Source: UBA940 sp031548515
GTDB taxonomy: Bacteria > Bacteroidota > Bacteroidia > Bacteroidales > Rikenellaceae
Direction of reading: 5' to 3'
NCBI GenBank assembly: GCA_031548515.1
Contig: JAVBRB010000017.1
Coordinates: 1-64,000, forward strand
Length of the DNA: 64,000 nt
Under the pieces are notes generated by a model. That model was given only the letters and a program-made list of their open reading frames with translations, searched no databases and was not told where the DNA came from. The position numbers and the translations under genes were made by a program. Positions 54,222 through 63,302 of this stretch are shown in pieces; within the stretch, counting starts at the first letter, position 1, and each line of letters starts with the position of its first letter.

Positions 54222-54246
54222 ACTTCCAAAGTGATTAGTTATTAAT

Positions 54247-54318
54247 TATTAGTGATTAGAGAATGGTACAAAACTTCGTTTTGCTTTTATAAACCCATTT
54301 GCAACAAAATCACTAATA
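54247..54318. repeat. AT-rich inverted repeat between aminotransferase gene and tyrA
   Basis: TATTAGTGATT (54247-54257) and AATCACTAATA (54308-54318) are exact inverted copies. A third partial copy ACACTAATAG follows, and CAAAAC/GTTTTG forms a small hairpin inside. It may be a repeat or an mRNA processing site. Confidence 0.4.
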
Positions 54319-54348
54319 GCTAAACACTAATAGTTAAAATAACTAAAC

Positions 54349-55521
54349 TTATTTAGTGGCAAGGACCTTGTCGGCCGCTTTCGCGAGCAGTTCGGCAGGG
54401 ACACACAGCGAGATGCGGATGCTGCGGCGGCCCTGTTCGCCGAAGATCCCTCCGGGAACCACGAATACGTCGTATTTTTCGAGCACCATGTCCGAGAAAT
54501 CAAAGCAGTCGCCCTTGTATGAATCTGGAAGGTCCGCCCAGATGAACAGGCCGGCCTGATCCTTACGGTATTCGAGTCCCAGCGCGTCGTATAGGCGGAA
54601 ACCCTCTTTTTCGCGGCTGTAATATATTTCATTGAGTTCGATGAACCATTCGTGCCCCAGTTTTAGGGCTTCGGCGGCGGCGGCCTGGACGGGGTAGAAC
54701 ATCCCGGAGTCCATGTTCGATTTGAAACGGAGTACGTCAGATATCCAGTCTGCGCGTCCCACGAGCGAACCAACGCGCCATCCGGCCATACTGTGTCCTT
54801 TCGAAAGCGAGTTGAGTTCCATAGCAACATCTTTTGCCCCGGCAACCGACAGGATGCTCAGGCGCATATTGTTGCGGATGAAGCTGTAGGGGTTGTCGTG
54901 GATCAGCAGGATATTGTGCTTCGAAGCGAAAGCGACCAAATTTTCAAACAGTTTGACGGTCGGAACGGTACCGGTGGGCATGTTCGGATAGTTGCAGATC
55001 ATGATCTTCACCCGCGACAGATCCATCTTCTCCAACTCCGCAAAATCGGGATAGTAACCGTTCTCTTTTTTAAGCGGATAAGGCACTGGCTCTGCTCCAG
55101 CCAGCGTCACGGCAGCCTTATAGGTCGGATAGCCCGGATCTGGGATCAGCGCCTGGTCGCCGTCCTGCAAGAATGTCATCGCGATATGCACGAGGCCCTC
55201 TTTCGAACCCAGCAGCGGAAGTATCTCGTTTTTGGGGTTGAGTTCCACGCCGTACCATTTCTTGTACCATTCGGCATAGGCGTTGCGCAGCAGGTCGGAG
55301 CCGTGGTAGGGCTGGTAGCCGTGTGCATTGGGTTTCAGCGCGGCCTGATAGAGGGCCTCGATGACTGGCGCGGGCGGAGGAAGGTCGGGGCTTCCGATAC
55401 CCAGGGCGACGATGTCGCGTCCGGCGGCTTTCAGTTCGGCGATTTCCTTGTTTTTCTGCGAGAAATAGTACTCCTTGATCGTGTCAAGCCTTCCGGCGCA
55501 CGGGATCTCAACTTTTTTCAT
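54349..55521 (-). CDS. Class I/II PLP aminotransferase of the Phe/Tyr operon
   Basis: The 390-residue PLP enzyme has SLSKGHSMAGWRVGS with the Schiff-base Lys241, NYPNMPTG (Asn180), HDNPYSF (Asp209, Tyr212) and the closing RRSIRISLCVP arginine. The sequence resembles the LL-diaminopimelate/aspartate aminotransferase group. Its place between pheA and tyrA suggests it aminates phenylpyruvate and 4-hydroxyphenylpyruvate, or prephenate, so the role is inferred from context. It is 31 bases downstream of pheA. Confidence 0.9.
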   Translation of the reverse strand: MKKVEIPCAGRLDTIKEYYFSQKNKEIAELKAAGRDIVALGIGSPDLPPPAPVIEALYQAALKPNAHGYQPYHGSDLLRNAYAEWYKKWYGVELNPKNEILPLLGSKEGLVHIAMTFLQDGDQALIPDPGYPTYKAAVTLAGAEPVPYPLKKENGYYPDFAELEKMDLSRVKIMICNYPNMPTGTVPTVKLFENLVAFASKHNILLIHDNPYSFIRNNMRLSILSVAGAKDVAMELNSLSKGHSMAGWRVGSLVGRADWISDVLRFKSNMDSGMFYPVQAAAAEALKLGHEWFIELNEIYYSREKEGFRLYDALGLEYRKDQAGLFIWADLPDSYKGDCFDFSDMVLEKYDVFVVPGGIFGEQGRRSIRISLCVPAELLAKAADKVLATK

Positions 55522-55552
55522 TTTCAGTAAGCTCTAAATGGTTTATAATTAT

Positions 55553-56380
55553 TTATCGGTCTTCCTTCTTCTCCAATCCATTGGGGTAAACTCCGTAAAC
55601 ATGCACCTCCTCGGTGGCGCGGATGAGGCGTTCGAGGTTCGCGGCGTAGTCTCCGAGCCGTTCGAACTCCAGATCGATATGGAACATGTAGTGCCACGGT
55701 TCGCTGGGGATAGGGTACGACTGCAGGCGCGACATGTTGACGTTTTCCAGCACTTCGAGCGCCCTCACTAGCGATCCCTGTTTGTGGTCGGTCTTGAAAT
55801 AGAGCGACGCTTTGTTTGCGCGCGGGTCTATAAGCAAATCGTGCATCTTGATGATCATGAACCGCGTGTAGTTGTTGCGGATGGTGTTGATCTCCGGCAC
55901 CAACACGTCCAGTCCGTATAGTTCGGCAGCACGGCGGCTTGCGATTGCGGCCGTAGTACGAAGGGCGTTTTCCGCGATGTGCTTTGCGCTGATAGCCGTG
56001 TCCTCGCTTTCGATCAGCTTCCAGTCGTAGTTGTCGAGGAAGTTGTGGCATTGCTGCAGTGCCATCGGGTGTGACTCCACTTCGGTAATGTCTTCAAGTT
56101 TCACGCCCGGAAGCGCCAACAGGTTCTGCATTATGTGCAGGTACACCTCGCCGGCGACCTGGACGTTGGCATCCTGCAGTATGCCGTAATTGGCTATGAT
56201 GGAGCCTGCGATGGAGTTCTCGACCGCCATAACACCGTAGTTGACCTCACCGCATTTGACTTTCCTGGCCACTTCGCGGAAAGTCGCACAGGGTACGATC
56301 TCGATATCAAGCCCAAAATACTTTTCAGCGACTATCTGGTGGAAACTCCCCTCGTACCCTTGTATAGCTACTTTTTGCAT
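55553..56380 (-). CDS. pheA: Prephenate dehydratase
   Basis: The 275-residue enzyme converts prephenate to phenylpyruvate. The catalytic domain (1-180) has VAIQGYEGSFHQIVAEKYFG, GVMAVENSIAGSIIANYGIL, the family TRF in NNYTRFMIIKMH and HPMALQQCHNFL. An ACT domain (about 185-270) begins GSLVRALEVLENVNMSRLQS; the usual ESRP phenylalanine-binding motif is replaced by LQSYP, so feedback control may differ. It is the first structural gene of the operon and lies behind a leader peptide and attenuator. Confidence 0.95.
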   Translation of the reverse strand: MQKVAIQGYEGSFHQIVAEKYFGLDIEIVPCATFREVARKVKCGEVNYGVMAVENSIAGSIIANYGILQDANVQVAGEVYLHIMQNLLALPGVKLEDITEVESHPMALQQCHNFLDNYDWKLIESEDTAISAKHIAENALRTTAAIASRRAAELYGLDVLVPEINTIRNNYTRFMIIKMHDLLIDPRANKASLYFKTDHKQGSLVRALEVLENVNMSRLQSYPIPSEPWHYMFHIDLEFERLGDYAANLERLIRATEEVHVYGVYPNGLEKKEDR

Positions 56381-56416
56381 ATTTTAAAAAATCTCAAAAA
56401 ATCCACTCCCGCTGCA

Positions 56417-56449
56417 TAAAAAATCCCAACCTCTTAACGCGGTCGGGAT
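56417..56449 (-). terminator. Attenuator terminator of the Phe/Tyr operon
   Basis: On the minus strand ATCCCGACC (56449-56441) pairs with GGTTGGGAT (56431-56423) with one G-U, followed by TTTTT. The alternative partner GCGGTCGGGA (56501-56492), inside the leader-peptide gene, can pair with TCCCGACCGC (56448-56439) over 10 bp and would block the terminator. This is the layout of ribosome-mediated attenuation. Confidence 0.85.
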
Positions 56450-56475
56450 ATCCTCTACTTGCAACTTTCGTTCGT

Positions 56476-56550
56476 TTACAGACAAAAAAATTCCCGACCG
56501 CTCCGGCAGTACTTAAAATAATAGTCCATAAAAAACGGCGAAAATCTCAT
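56476..56550 (-). CDS. Phe/Tyr-rich leader peptide of the pheA operon
   Basis: A 24-residue frame opens at ATG 56550 and closes at TAA 56478-56476. It contains six Phe and three Tyr, grouped as SPFFMDYYFKY and later REFFC. Such a density in 24 codons is far above chance and is the mark of a pheA-type leader. The last Phe codons lie on the upstream arm of the antiterminator, so ribosome position would choose between antiterminator and terminator. The TAnnTTTG element at 56583-56590 would start the RNA about 25 bases before it. Confidence 0.85.
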   Translation of the reverse strand: MRFSPFFMDYYFKYCRSGREFFCL

Positions 56551-56582
56551 ATCCTGTGTATTTTGTTCCTCATCCAACTCTA

Positions 56583-56590
56583 CAAATATA
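56583..56590 (-). promoter_or_regulatory. -7 element TATATTTG for the Phe/Tyr operon
   Basis: The minus strand reads TATATTTG, a TAnnTTTG match 33 bases before the leader-peptide ATG. The -33 box is not obvious. Confidence 0.6.
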
Positions 56591-56685
56591 TAACAAAATC
56601 GTTATACGGTGATGCAGGTTAACTAAAAAATAACAAAATTATCTCAAATTGCACGTTTTATTCCGACTTCTGCCATAGTTTTTAC

Positions 56686-56693
56686 TAATTTTG
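56686..56693 (+). promoter_or_regulatory. -7 element TAATTTTG for nadC
   Basis: TAATTTTG matches TAnnTTTG and lies 21 bases before the nadC ATG. Confidence 0.55.
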
Positions 56694-56714
56694 GGATTCA
56701 AACACACCGCAACT

Positions 56715-57569
56715 ATGAAAAAAGAATACATACCGCTCGTGGAAGAACTCATCGCCCTTGCCATCCGCGAAGACATTGGCGACGGCGACCACACCTCGCT
56801 GGCTTCGATACCCGCCGACGCACGCGGACGAATGAAACTGCTAGTCAAGGAGCGCGGCGTAATCGCCGGGGTTGAAGTGGCGGAAATTGTCTTCCGCAGG
56901 CTCGACCCGGAGGTGCGGCTCGAAATACTGATACCGGACGGCAGCGCCGTCGAGGTTGGCGACGTTGTTTTTTACGTAGAGGGCCGCACGCGTAGCCTGC
57001 TGCAGTCCGAACGCATCATCCTCAACATCATGCAGCGCATGACGGGCGTGGCGACCGAAACCGCTCGCTACGTAAAGAGGATCGATGGAACCGGATGCCG
57101 CATCTTGGATACGCGCAAAACAACTCCCGGAAGCCGCGTGCTCGACAAAATGGCAGTGAAACTGGGCGGCGGCGAGAACCACCGCATGGGGCTTTTCGAC
57201 ATGATACTTCTGAAAGACAACCATATAGATTTCGCCGGAGGGATAATTCCGGCTATCGAGGGCGTCCGCAAGTACCTGAAAGAAAAAGGCAAGGACCTGC
57301 CCATCGAGGTCGAGGTGCGTTCGCTGGATGATATAGACCTTGTTTTTGCAGCGGGAGGGGCAGACCGCATCATGCTCGACAACTTCGACCTGGAGCAGAC
57401 GCGGCGCGCGGTGGCCAAGATCGACGGACGCTGTGAGATAGAATCATCAGGCGGCATCCGCTACGAAAACCTGCGCGACTACGCCGACTGCGGCGTGGAC
57501 TTCATTTCGGTCGGAGCGCTGACCCACCAGATAAAGAGCGTCGATTTGAGTCTAAAGGCTGTAGAATAG
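56715..57569 (+). CDS. nadC: Nicotinate-nucleotide diphosphorylase (carboxylating)
   Basis: NadC joins quinolinate to PRPP, giving nicotinate mononucleotide for NAD. The ATG at 56715 gives 284 residues; an extra eight residues upstream are not conserved. Motifs are REDIGDGDHTSL, LLQSERIILNIMQRMTGVAT, DTRKTTPGSRVLDKMAVKLG, HRMGLFDMILLKDNHI and ESSGGIRYENL. nadA and nadB are not in the window. A DPP4-like peptidase gene follows after 23 bases. Confidence 0.96.
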   Translation: MKKEYIPLVEELIALAIREDIGDGDHTSLASIPADARGRMKLLVKERGVIAGVEVAEIVFRRLDPEVRLEILIPDGSAVEVGDVVFYVEGRTRSLLQSERIILNIMQRMTGVATETARYVKRIDGTGCRILDTRKTTPGSRVLDKMAVKLGGGENHRMGLFDMILLKDNHIDFAGGIIPAIEGVRKYLKEKGKDLPIEVEVRSLDDIDLVFAAGGADRIMLDNFDLEQTRRAVAKIDGRCEIESSGGIRYENLRDYADCGVDFISVGALTHQIKSVDLSLKAVE

Positions 57570-57592
57570 CCGTCATAACATACTAACCTGCC

Positions 57593-59665
57593 ATGAAAAA
57601 AACCTTCGTAACACCAGTTCTTATTTTCTGCTCCATTGTTATTGTTTCGGCACAGTACAACTTCTTTCCCGACGGAGAACATTTCTCAGCCATCAGAAAC
57701 GGGAAAATAGTCAAAGTCGATTTTTTCAACGACAAGATCGTTGGGACTCTTCTGGACCTCGACGGCCGGAACATACAGTCGCACATCCTCTCGCCCGACG
57801 GCACGAAGGCGCTGCTAATCACAAACCGGACGCCGATCTACCGCCATTCTTTCACGGCAGGTTATTCCGTTGCAGATTTTGGCACGGGCAGTGTGAAGCC
57901 GGTTTCGGGATCACAGGCGGCGGGTATGCGAGATGCTTCGTTCTCGCCCGACGGCAGCCGTGTGGCTTTTGTGCGCGATAATGACCTGTTCGTCACAGAG
58001 ATGAGTTCGTCGGTCGAAAAACGCATAACATACGACGGCGAGCGCAACCAGATAATAAACGGTTTTACCGACTGGGTCTACGAGGAGGAATACGGGTTCA
58101 CTAAGGCTTACGAATTCTCGCCCGACGGCAGCGAAATAGCTTTTCTGCGCTTCGACGAAAGCCGCGTCCGCGAGTTCGCCATGATGCGCTACGACGAAAA
58201 GCTCTATCCCGAACCATATCTGTTCAAATACCCGAAAGCGGGAGAGGAAAACTCGGTCGTCACGCTGCACGTATATAACATCGCGTCGGGCGAAACCCGC
58301 ACAGTCGATACAGGTACCCAAACCGACCAGTATATTCCCCGAATTGGGTGGACGCCGTCGGGCGAACTCTTTTTCTATCGCGTCAACCGCCTGCAAAACG
58401 TTTTCGAGGTGTTCTTAGCCGACAAGAGCGGAAACATCCGCACTATATACGAGGAAACCTCCCCGCGCTATGTGGAACGCCCCGACGATACTACCATCAT
58501 GTTCCTGCCCGACGGCGACAGGTTCATAGCTAAGAACGAGACCCGCACCGGTTGGATGCATCTGTATCTATACAGCATCAAAAAAGGCTTCCTGAACGCC
58601 ATCACCTCAGGTGAATGGGAGGTGACAGAACTGCTGGGCACAAGGGACGGCAAAGTGTGGTACATGTCCACCGAAACCTCACCGCTGAACCGCGACCTGT
58701 ATTCGGTGGGGCTGAACGGCAAAGGCAAGACGTTGCACACCAGCGGAGACGGGACATCCTCGGTCAACGCCGCCCCCGGTATGGGCGTATATGTGCAGAT
58801 TTACTCCAATGCGTCCGGACGCGTCGAAAGGAAGAGGGTCAGGAACATCGGCTCGAAACAGGTGTCTTCATCACTTGTGGTGTTGTCTGAAGAGGGAAGC
58901 AGCGAAGTTAAAATGGAGTTTTTCTCTTTCCCGAACGACGGCGGGACCCACCTCAACGGCTATATGATAAAACCCGCTGGTTTCGATCCTGCGAAAAAAT
59001 ACCCATTATTCATGACCCAGTACAGCGGCCCCGGCTCACAGTCCGTAAGCAACCGGGCGGGGGGATGGGACGGGATGAGTAAACCGATACTCGATGCAGG
59101 ATACATCGTCGTTTGCGTCGACGGACGTGGAACAGGCTTCCGCGGCGAGGAGTTCAAGAAATGCACCTATGGCCAACTCGGAAAATACGAAACCGAAGAC
59201 CAGATATCCGCCGCGAAATACCTGGGCAGCCTCCCATATGTCGACTCGTCGCGCATAGGCATCTACGGCTGGAGCTACGGCGGTTTCATGGCACTGAACT
59301 GCATCCTGAAAGGTGCGGACGTATTCAAACTGGCCGTTGCCGTGGCTCCGGTGACCTCGTGGCGTTATTACGACAGCATCTACACCGAGATCTACAACGG
59401 GCTGCCACAGGATAACCCCGGAGGCTACGACGACAACTCGCCCATCAATTTCGCGGAAAACCTGAAAGGGAAATTGCTGCTCGTCCACGGCTCTGGCGAT
59501 GACAACGTACACGTACAGAACAGTTTTGAGATGGCTAAAGCCCTTGTGAAGGCCGGTAAGCAGTTCGACATGATGATCTATCCCGACGACAACCATTCGA
59601 TGTGGCCGAACGGTTCGCAAAACGTCCGCCGGAAGATAGTCGATTATGTGATAGAAAACCTTTGA
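57593..59665 (+). CDS. S9 family peptidase (dipeptidyl peptidase IV type)
   Basis: The 690-residue exported enzyme has a signal peptide (to about VSAQ), a beta-propeller at about 30-440 with the double-Glu motif DWVYEEEYGF that fixes the substrate N-terminus, and an alpha/beta-hydrolase domain. The catalytic triad is Ser561 in GWSYGG, Asp636 or Asp637 in HGSGDDNVHVQN, and His668 in DDNHSMW. DPP IV enzymes remove Xaa-Pro or Xaa-Ala dipeptides and feed peptide-using Bacteroidales. It is flanked closely by nadC and a GH32-like gene. Confidence 0.95.
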   Translation: MKKTFVTPVLIFCSIVIVSAQYNFFPDGEHFSAIRNGKIVKVDFFNDKIVGTLLDLDGRNIQSHILSPDGTKALLITNRTPIYRHSFTAGYSVADFGTGSVKPVSGSQAAGMRDASFSPDGSRVAFVRDNDLFVTEMSSSVEKRITYDGERNQIINGFTDWVYEEEYGFTKAYEFSPDGSEIAFLRFDESRVREFAMMRYDEKLYPEPYLFKYPKAGEENSVVTLHVYNIASGETRTVDTGTQTDQYIPRIGWTPSGELFFYRVNRLQNVFEVFLADKSGNIRTIYEETSPRYVERPDDTTIMFLPDGDRFIAKNETRTGWMHLYLYSIKKGFLNAITSGEWEVTELLGTRDGKVWYMSTETSPLNRDLYSVGLNGKGKTLHTSGDGTSSVNAAPGMGVYVQIYSNASGRVERKRVRNIGSKQVSSSLVVLSEEGSSEVKMEFFSFPNDGGTHLNGYMIKPAGFDPAKKYPLFMTQYSGPGSQSVSNRAGGWDGMSKPILDAGYIVVCVDGRGTGFRGEEFKKCTYGQLGKYETEDQISAAKYLGSLPYVDSSRIGIYGWSYGGFMALNCILKGADVFKLAVAVAPVTSWRYYDSIYTEIYNGLPQDNPGGYDDNSPINFAENLKGKLLLVHGSGDDNVHVQNSFEMAKALVKAGKQFDMMIYPDDNHSMWPNGSQNVRRKIVDYVIENL

Positions 59666-59678
59666 ATAAGGAACCTGT

Positions 59679-61151
59679 ATGAAAAAGAAATTAATCACCA
59701 CTCTGGCCGCATTGTTGGCTGCCACGTCTTTTTGCGCGCAGTCCCCGTCCGGCATTACCTACGATCCTTCCGTCCAACCCTCCGACATGCAGTATTTCAA
59801 GCCCGCAGGCAACCAGTTCGTCGGGGACTGCATCCCGTTTTACCATGACGGTACATACTATCTTTACTGGCTGCTGGACGAAGGGCATCACGCGGCGCTT
59901 GGCGGGCTGGGCGCCCACCAGTGGGCTGTGAGCACGACAAAAGATCTGGTGAACTGGACGCACCATCCCATTGCGATAGGGATAGACGAAGATTGGGAGA
60001 AATCTATCTGCACCGGCTCGGTGGCATATTACAAAGGTAAATTTTACGCTTTTTACGCTACCCGCCTCGTGAACGGCGAAGGAAAAGTGAACGAACAACT
60101 GAGTTACGCCGTCAGCGACGACGGTATAAATTTCCGGAAGCAGTTGCCGAACCCGTTCTACACTTCGGCCCCGGGCTACAGCAGCCGTAACTTCCGTGAT
60201 CCCAAGGTTTCGGTCGACAAGGACGGTACGTTCCACCTGTTCATCTCCTCGGAAAAAGAACAGTATATTTTCGCCGACGGACGCGGCTGCCTGGTGCATC
60301 TGGTCTCCAAGAACCTCAAAGATTGGGAAGTGCGCGAACCCGTACTTTCGGGGCAACGCCACGTTCCCGAATGTCCCGATTATTTCGAATGGAACGGATG
60401 GTATTACCTGATATACGGACAGGCCGGCGACACCTATTATGTGAAATCGCGAAGCCCATACGGCCCATGGATATATCCCGGATCGCAGACCCTGGTTGAA
60501 CAGTGGAACAATGTGGTGAAAACGGCGGAATTCACAGGAAACAGGAGAATAGCCGCCGGATGGATACCGAGCCGTCACGAAAACAGGGACTGGGGAGGCG
60601 AACTGTTCGGCGGAACCGTCGTCTTGCGCGAACTCATGCAACTGCCCGACGGCGATCTGATCACAAAATTTCCGGAGGAGGCCGTTCCCCAAATGGTAGG
60701 TTCCATGCAGTATAAGCTCAAGCTGGCGGACAACGCTGTCCGCAACGGCAAAGACGGACTCACAGTGAACGCACCGGGAGCTATGGGAGGCGGATATATA
60801 GCGGATGTTCCCCGGAACTGCCGCATAACACTGGAAATGGAAACCGACGGCAACATCGAGGAATACGGACTGATAATGCGGGCAGGAGATAATGCAGACG
60901 GTTACAGCCTGGCATTCTCCCCCGACTTGCGTACCATCCGCCTTCATAATACTCAGATCGGCACGGTAGACGGATTGGCCGGTACGGTAAAAGTGGATAT
61001 CCTGATGAAAGACGACATCATCGACGCTTCTGTCGACGGACGGCGGTGCATTGTCAACCGCCTGCCGGAAAAGTCAGGTGGCTACCTTTGGTTCTATGTT
61101 AAACAGGGTTCCGCTAAATTCAGGAATATAAAAATATATCCGCTGCCATAA
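59679..61151 (+). CDS. GH32-like glycoside hydrolase, exported
   Basis: The 490-residue protein has a signal peptide (to about FCAQ), a five-bladed propeller and a C-terminal beta-sandwich of about 140 residues. Clan GH-J features are present: an Asp in VGDCIPFYHDGTYYLYW (Asp50), NFRDPKVSVD (Arg173-Asp174-Pro175) and ECPDYFEWNG (Glu231-Cys232-Pro233). The usual N-terminal MNDPNG of fructan hydrolases is replaced by NQFVGDCIPF, so the sugar may not be fructose. The gene starts 13 bases after the peptidase stop and may be in the same transcript. Confidence 0.85.
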   Translation: MKKKLITTLAALLAATSFCAQSPSGITYDPSVQPSDMQYFKPAGNQFVGDCIPFYHDGTYYLYWLLDEGHHAALGGLGAHQWAVSTTKDLVNWTHHPIAIGIDEDWEKSICTGSVAYYKGKFYAFYATRLVNGEGKVNEQLSYAVSDDGINFRKQLPNPFYTSAPGYSSRNFRDPKVSVDKDGTFHLFISSEKEQYIFADGRGCLVHLVSKNLKDWEVREPVLSGQRHVPECPDYFEWNGWYYLIYGQAGDTYYVKSRSPYGPWIYPGSQTLVEQWNNVVKTAEFTGNRRIAAGWIPSRHENRDWGGELFGGTVVLRELMQLPDGDLITKFPEEAVPQMVGSMQYKLKLADNAVRNGKDGLTVNAPGAMGGGYIADVPRNCRITLEMETDGNIEEYGLIMRAGDNADGYSLAFSPDLRTIRLHNTQIGTVDGLAGTVKVDILMKDDIIDASVDGRRCIVNRLPEKSGGYLWFYVKQGSAKFRNIKIYPLP

Positions 61152-61212
61152 GAAGATTGGAAGTTTACAGCGTGCAAAATAAATCCGCTGTGGCCGTTGC
61201 CACAATTTTCCA

Positions 61213-61220
61213 TATCTTTG
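61213..61220 (+). promoter_or_regulatory. -7 element TATCTTTG for der
   Basis: TATCTTTG matches TAnnTTTG and lies 21 bases before the ATG at 61242. No -33 TTTG is at the usual spacing. Confidence 0.55.
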
Positions 61221-61241
61221 CGGCATTAAATTAAGGAAACC

Positions 61242-62546
61242 ATGAGTCTGGTAGCTATAGTCGGAAGGCCCAATGTGGGTAAAAGTACGTTGTTCAACCG
61301 TCTTGTCGGCCAGCGGCAGGCCATCGTCGACGCGACGGCAGGCACTACCCGCGACCGCCATTACGGCAAGACAGACTGGAACGGGCGCGAATTCTCCGTG
61401 ATCGACACCGGCGGCTATTCCGTGGGCAGCGACGACGTTTTCGAAGAGGATATCCGCCGCCAGGTGATGCTGGCCATCGACGAGGCCGACGTCATCCTGT
61501 TCCTGGTGGAGGTCGGCACGGGAATCACCGACCTTGACATGATGGTCGCCGGCGAACTGCGCCGCTCAAAAAAGAAAGTGCTGCTCGTGGTCAACAAGGT
61601 CGACAACAACGAGCAGATGTACGCCACCCACGAGTTTTATGCTTTCGGACTGGGCGACCCGTATCCCGTAAGCTCGATGTCGGGAAGCGGCACTGGCGAT
61701 CTGTTGGACGCGGTTCTGGCAGCGCTGCCCGAAGATGCCAAGGCCGAAGAACTGGACGACCTGCCGCGCATAACCATAGTGGGACGCCCTAACGTGGGCA
61801 AATCGTCGCTCACGAACGCCCTGCTGGGCGAGGAGCGCAATATCGTCACCCCCGTCGCCGGCACCACACGTGACTCGATATATACGCGCTACAACAAATA
61901 CGGCATGGATTTCTACCTGGTCGACACCGCCGGGATGCGCAAGAAGGGCAAGACGATGGACGATCTGGAATTCTATTCGGTGATGCGGTCGATCCGCTCG
62001 ATCGAGGGTTCCGACGTCTGCATCCTGATGCTCGACGCGCAGCAGGGGATCGAGTCGCAGGATATGAACATATTCCGCCTGGTCGAGAAGAACAAGAAAG
62101 GCGTAGTCATCGTGGTCAACAAGTGGGATCTCATCGAGAAAGAGACCAACACCATGAAGGAGTGGCGCGAATTCCTCGAAAAGAAGATCGCGCCGTACAA
62201 CGACGTGCCCATAATCTTCACTTCGGTGATCAACAAACAGCGCATCATGGAAGTTCTGGAGACGGCCATGCGGGTCTACGCCAACCGCGAACGCCGCATC
62301 CCCACCTCGCAGCTGAACGACTATATACTGCCCATCATCGAGGAGACTCCCCCGCCTTCGACCAAGGGTAAGTACATCCGCATAAAGTACGCGACGCAGC
62401 TGGCTTCGCCGACACCGACGTTTGCGTTTTTCGTCAACCTGCCGCAGTACATCCGCGAACCCTACCGCCGTTTCCTCGAGAACAAACTGCGTGCGGAATG
62501 GGATTTCAGCGGGGTACCGATTCAGATCTTCTTCAGGCAGAAGTAA
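61242..62546 (+). CDS. der: Ribosome biogenesis GTPase Der (EngA)
   Basis: Der has two tandem GTPase domains and a KH-like C-terminus and works in 50S assembly. The 434-residue length is typical. P-loops occur at residues 7-14 (GRPNVGKS) and again near 180 (GRPNVGKSSLTN); DTGGYSV and DTAGMRKKG are the two G3 motifs; NKVDNNE and NKWDLIEK are the G4 motifs. The C-terminus ends FSGVPIQIFFRQK. It has its own promoter and precedes a DUF4328 gene by 56 bases. Confidence 0.97.
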   Translation: MSLVAIVGRPNVGKSTLFNRLVGQRQAIVDATAGTTRDRHYGKTDWNGREFSVIDTGGYSVGSDDVFEEDIRRQVMLAIDEADVILFLVEVGTGITDLDMMVAGELRRSKKKVLLVVNKVDNNEQMYATHEFYAFGLGDPYPVSSMSGSGTGDLLDAVLAALPEDAKAEELDDLPRITIVGRPNVGKSSLTNALLGEERNIVTPVAGTTRDSIYTRYNKYGMDFYLVDTAGMRKKGKTMDDLEFYSVMRSIRSIEGSDVCILMLDAQQGIESQDMNIFRLVEKNKKGVVIVVNKWDLIEKETNTMKEWREFLEKKIAPYNDVPIIFTSVINKQRIMEVLETAMRVYANRERRIPTSQLNDYILPIIEETPPPSTKGKYIRIKYATQLASPTPTFAFFVNLPQYIREPYRRFLENKLRAEWDFSGVPIQIFFRQK

Positions 62547-62602
62547 CGCCGCCCGATTCGATTCCGCAAACTACAACCTAAACCGACAATCATATTGGAA
62601 AC

Positions 62603-63280
62603 ATGAAACCCAACGGGCAAAGAGCTAAAAATGCGATCCTGCTGACCTGGATCCTTCTGGCATTGGAAATTATCTCTCTTGTTTCAAGCGGTTTGCAACT
62701 AAACATGCTCCACACGATCGCAAACGGAGGCTATGTTCCCGATGAAGCGTCTGCGGCCAACGATATGCGCGAAGGTGCTATCGGCATCATCTACTTCATC
62801 GACTATACCGTCTGGTTGGTCTTTTTTCTGATGTGGTTTCGAAGGGCCTATTACAACCTGCATCAAAAGATAAATTACCTTGAACGGCCGGCCGGGGCGG
62901 CCGTATGGACCTGGTTTGTCCCGATCGTATGCCTGTATCGCCCCTATCAGATAATGAAAGAGCTGTTCACCGAGACAAAAAAACTGCTATCAGCCAAAGG
63001 ATTCGCAGACAAAGTCGGCTATACAACGGATTGGCTCGGCTGGTGGTGGACGTTGTGGATTATTACGGCGTTTGTCGCGAATATCATCTTCAGAGTTACT
63101 TTAAGGGGAGCCGAAACGATCGACGAGTTTATGTTCATGACCATTACACAGATAGTTTCAAGCGTTCTGGAGATTCCGCTCGCTCTTCTTTTCATTAAAA
63201 TAATCAAGGATTATTCGGAGGTCGAACCTCTACTAGAGAAGCCGGAGGAGGCTCTGCTCGTACCAGAGGAAACTGTTTAG
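62603..63280 (+). CDS. DUF4328 membrane protein
   Basis: The 225-residue protein has five or six membrane helices. The DUF4328 centre is visible in FFLMWFRRAYYNLHQKINYL, AAVWTWFVPIVCLYRPYQIM and TTDWLGWWWTLWIITAFVAN. A basic N-terminus and an acidic C-terminus (VEPLLEKPEEALLVPEE) flank the helices. The function is unknown. It lies 56 bases after der and may be read with it. Confidence 0.85.
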   Translation: MKPNGQRAKNAILLTWILLALEIISLVSSGLQLNMLHTIANGGYVPDEASAANDMREGAIGIIYFIDYTVWLVFFLMWFRRAYYNLHQKINYLERPAGAAVWTWFVPIVCLYRPYQIMKELFTETKKLLSAKGFADKVGYTTDWLGWWWTLWIITAFVANIIFRVTLRGAETIDEFMFMTITQIVSSVLEIPLALLFIKIIKDYSEVEPLLEKPEEALLVPEETV

Positions 63281-63302
63281 CACCAGTCGCACCCCTCTGC
63301 TA

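Noticed and set aside
52659..54245. A 528-codon plus-strand frame opposite the DAHP synthase and tyrA genes
   Set aside because: It spans two real genes and the gap between them and its His/Arg-rich translation has no domain pattern.
59691..60947. A 418-codon minus-strand frame opposite the GH32-like gene
   Set aside because: It mirrors a coding gene with signal peptide and catalytic motifs; no features of its own.
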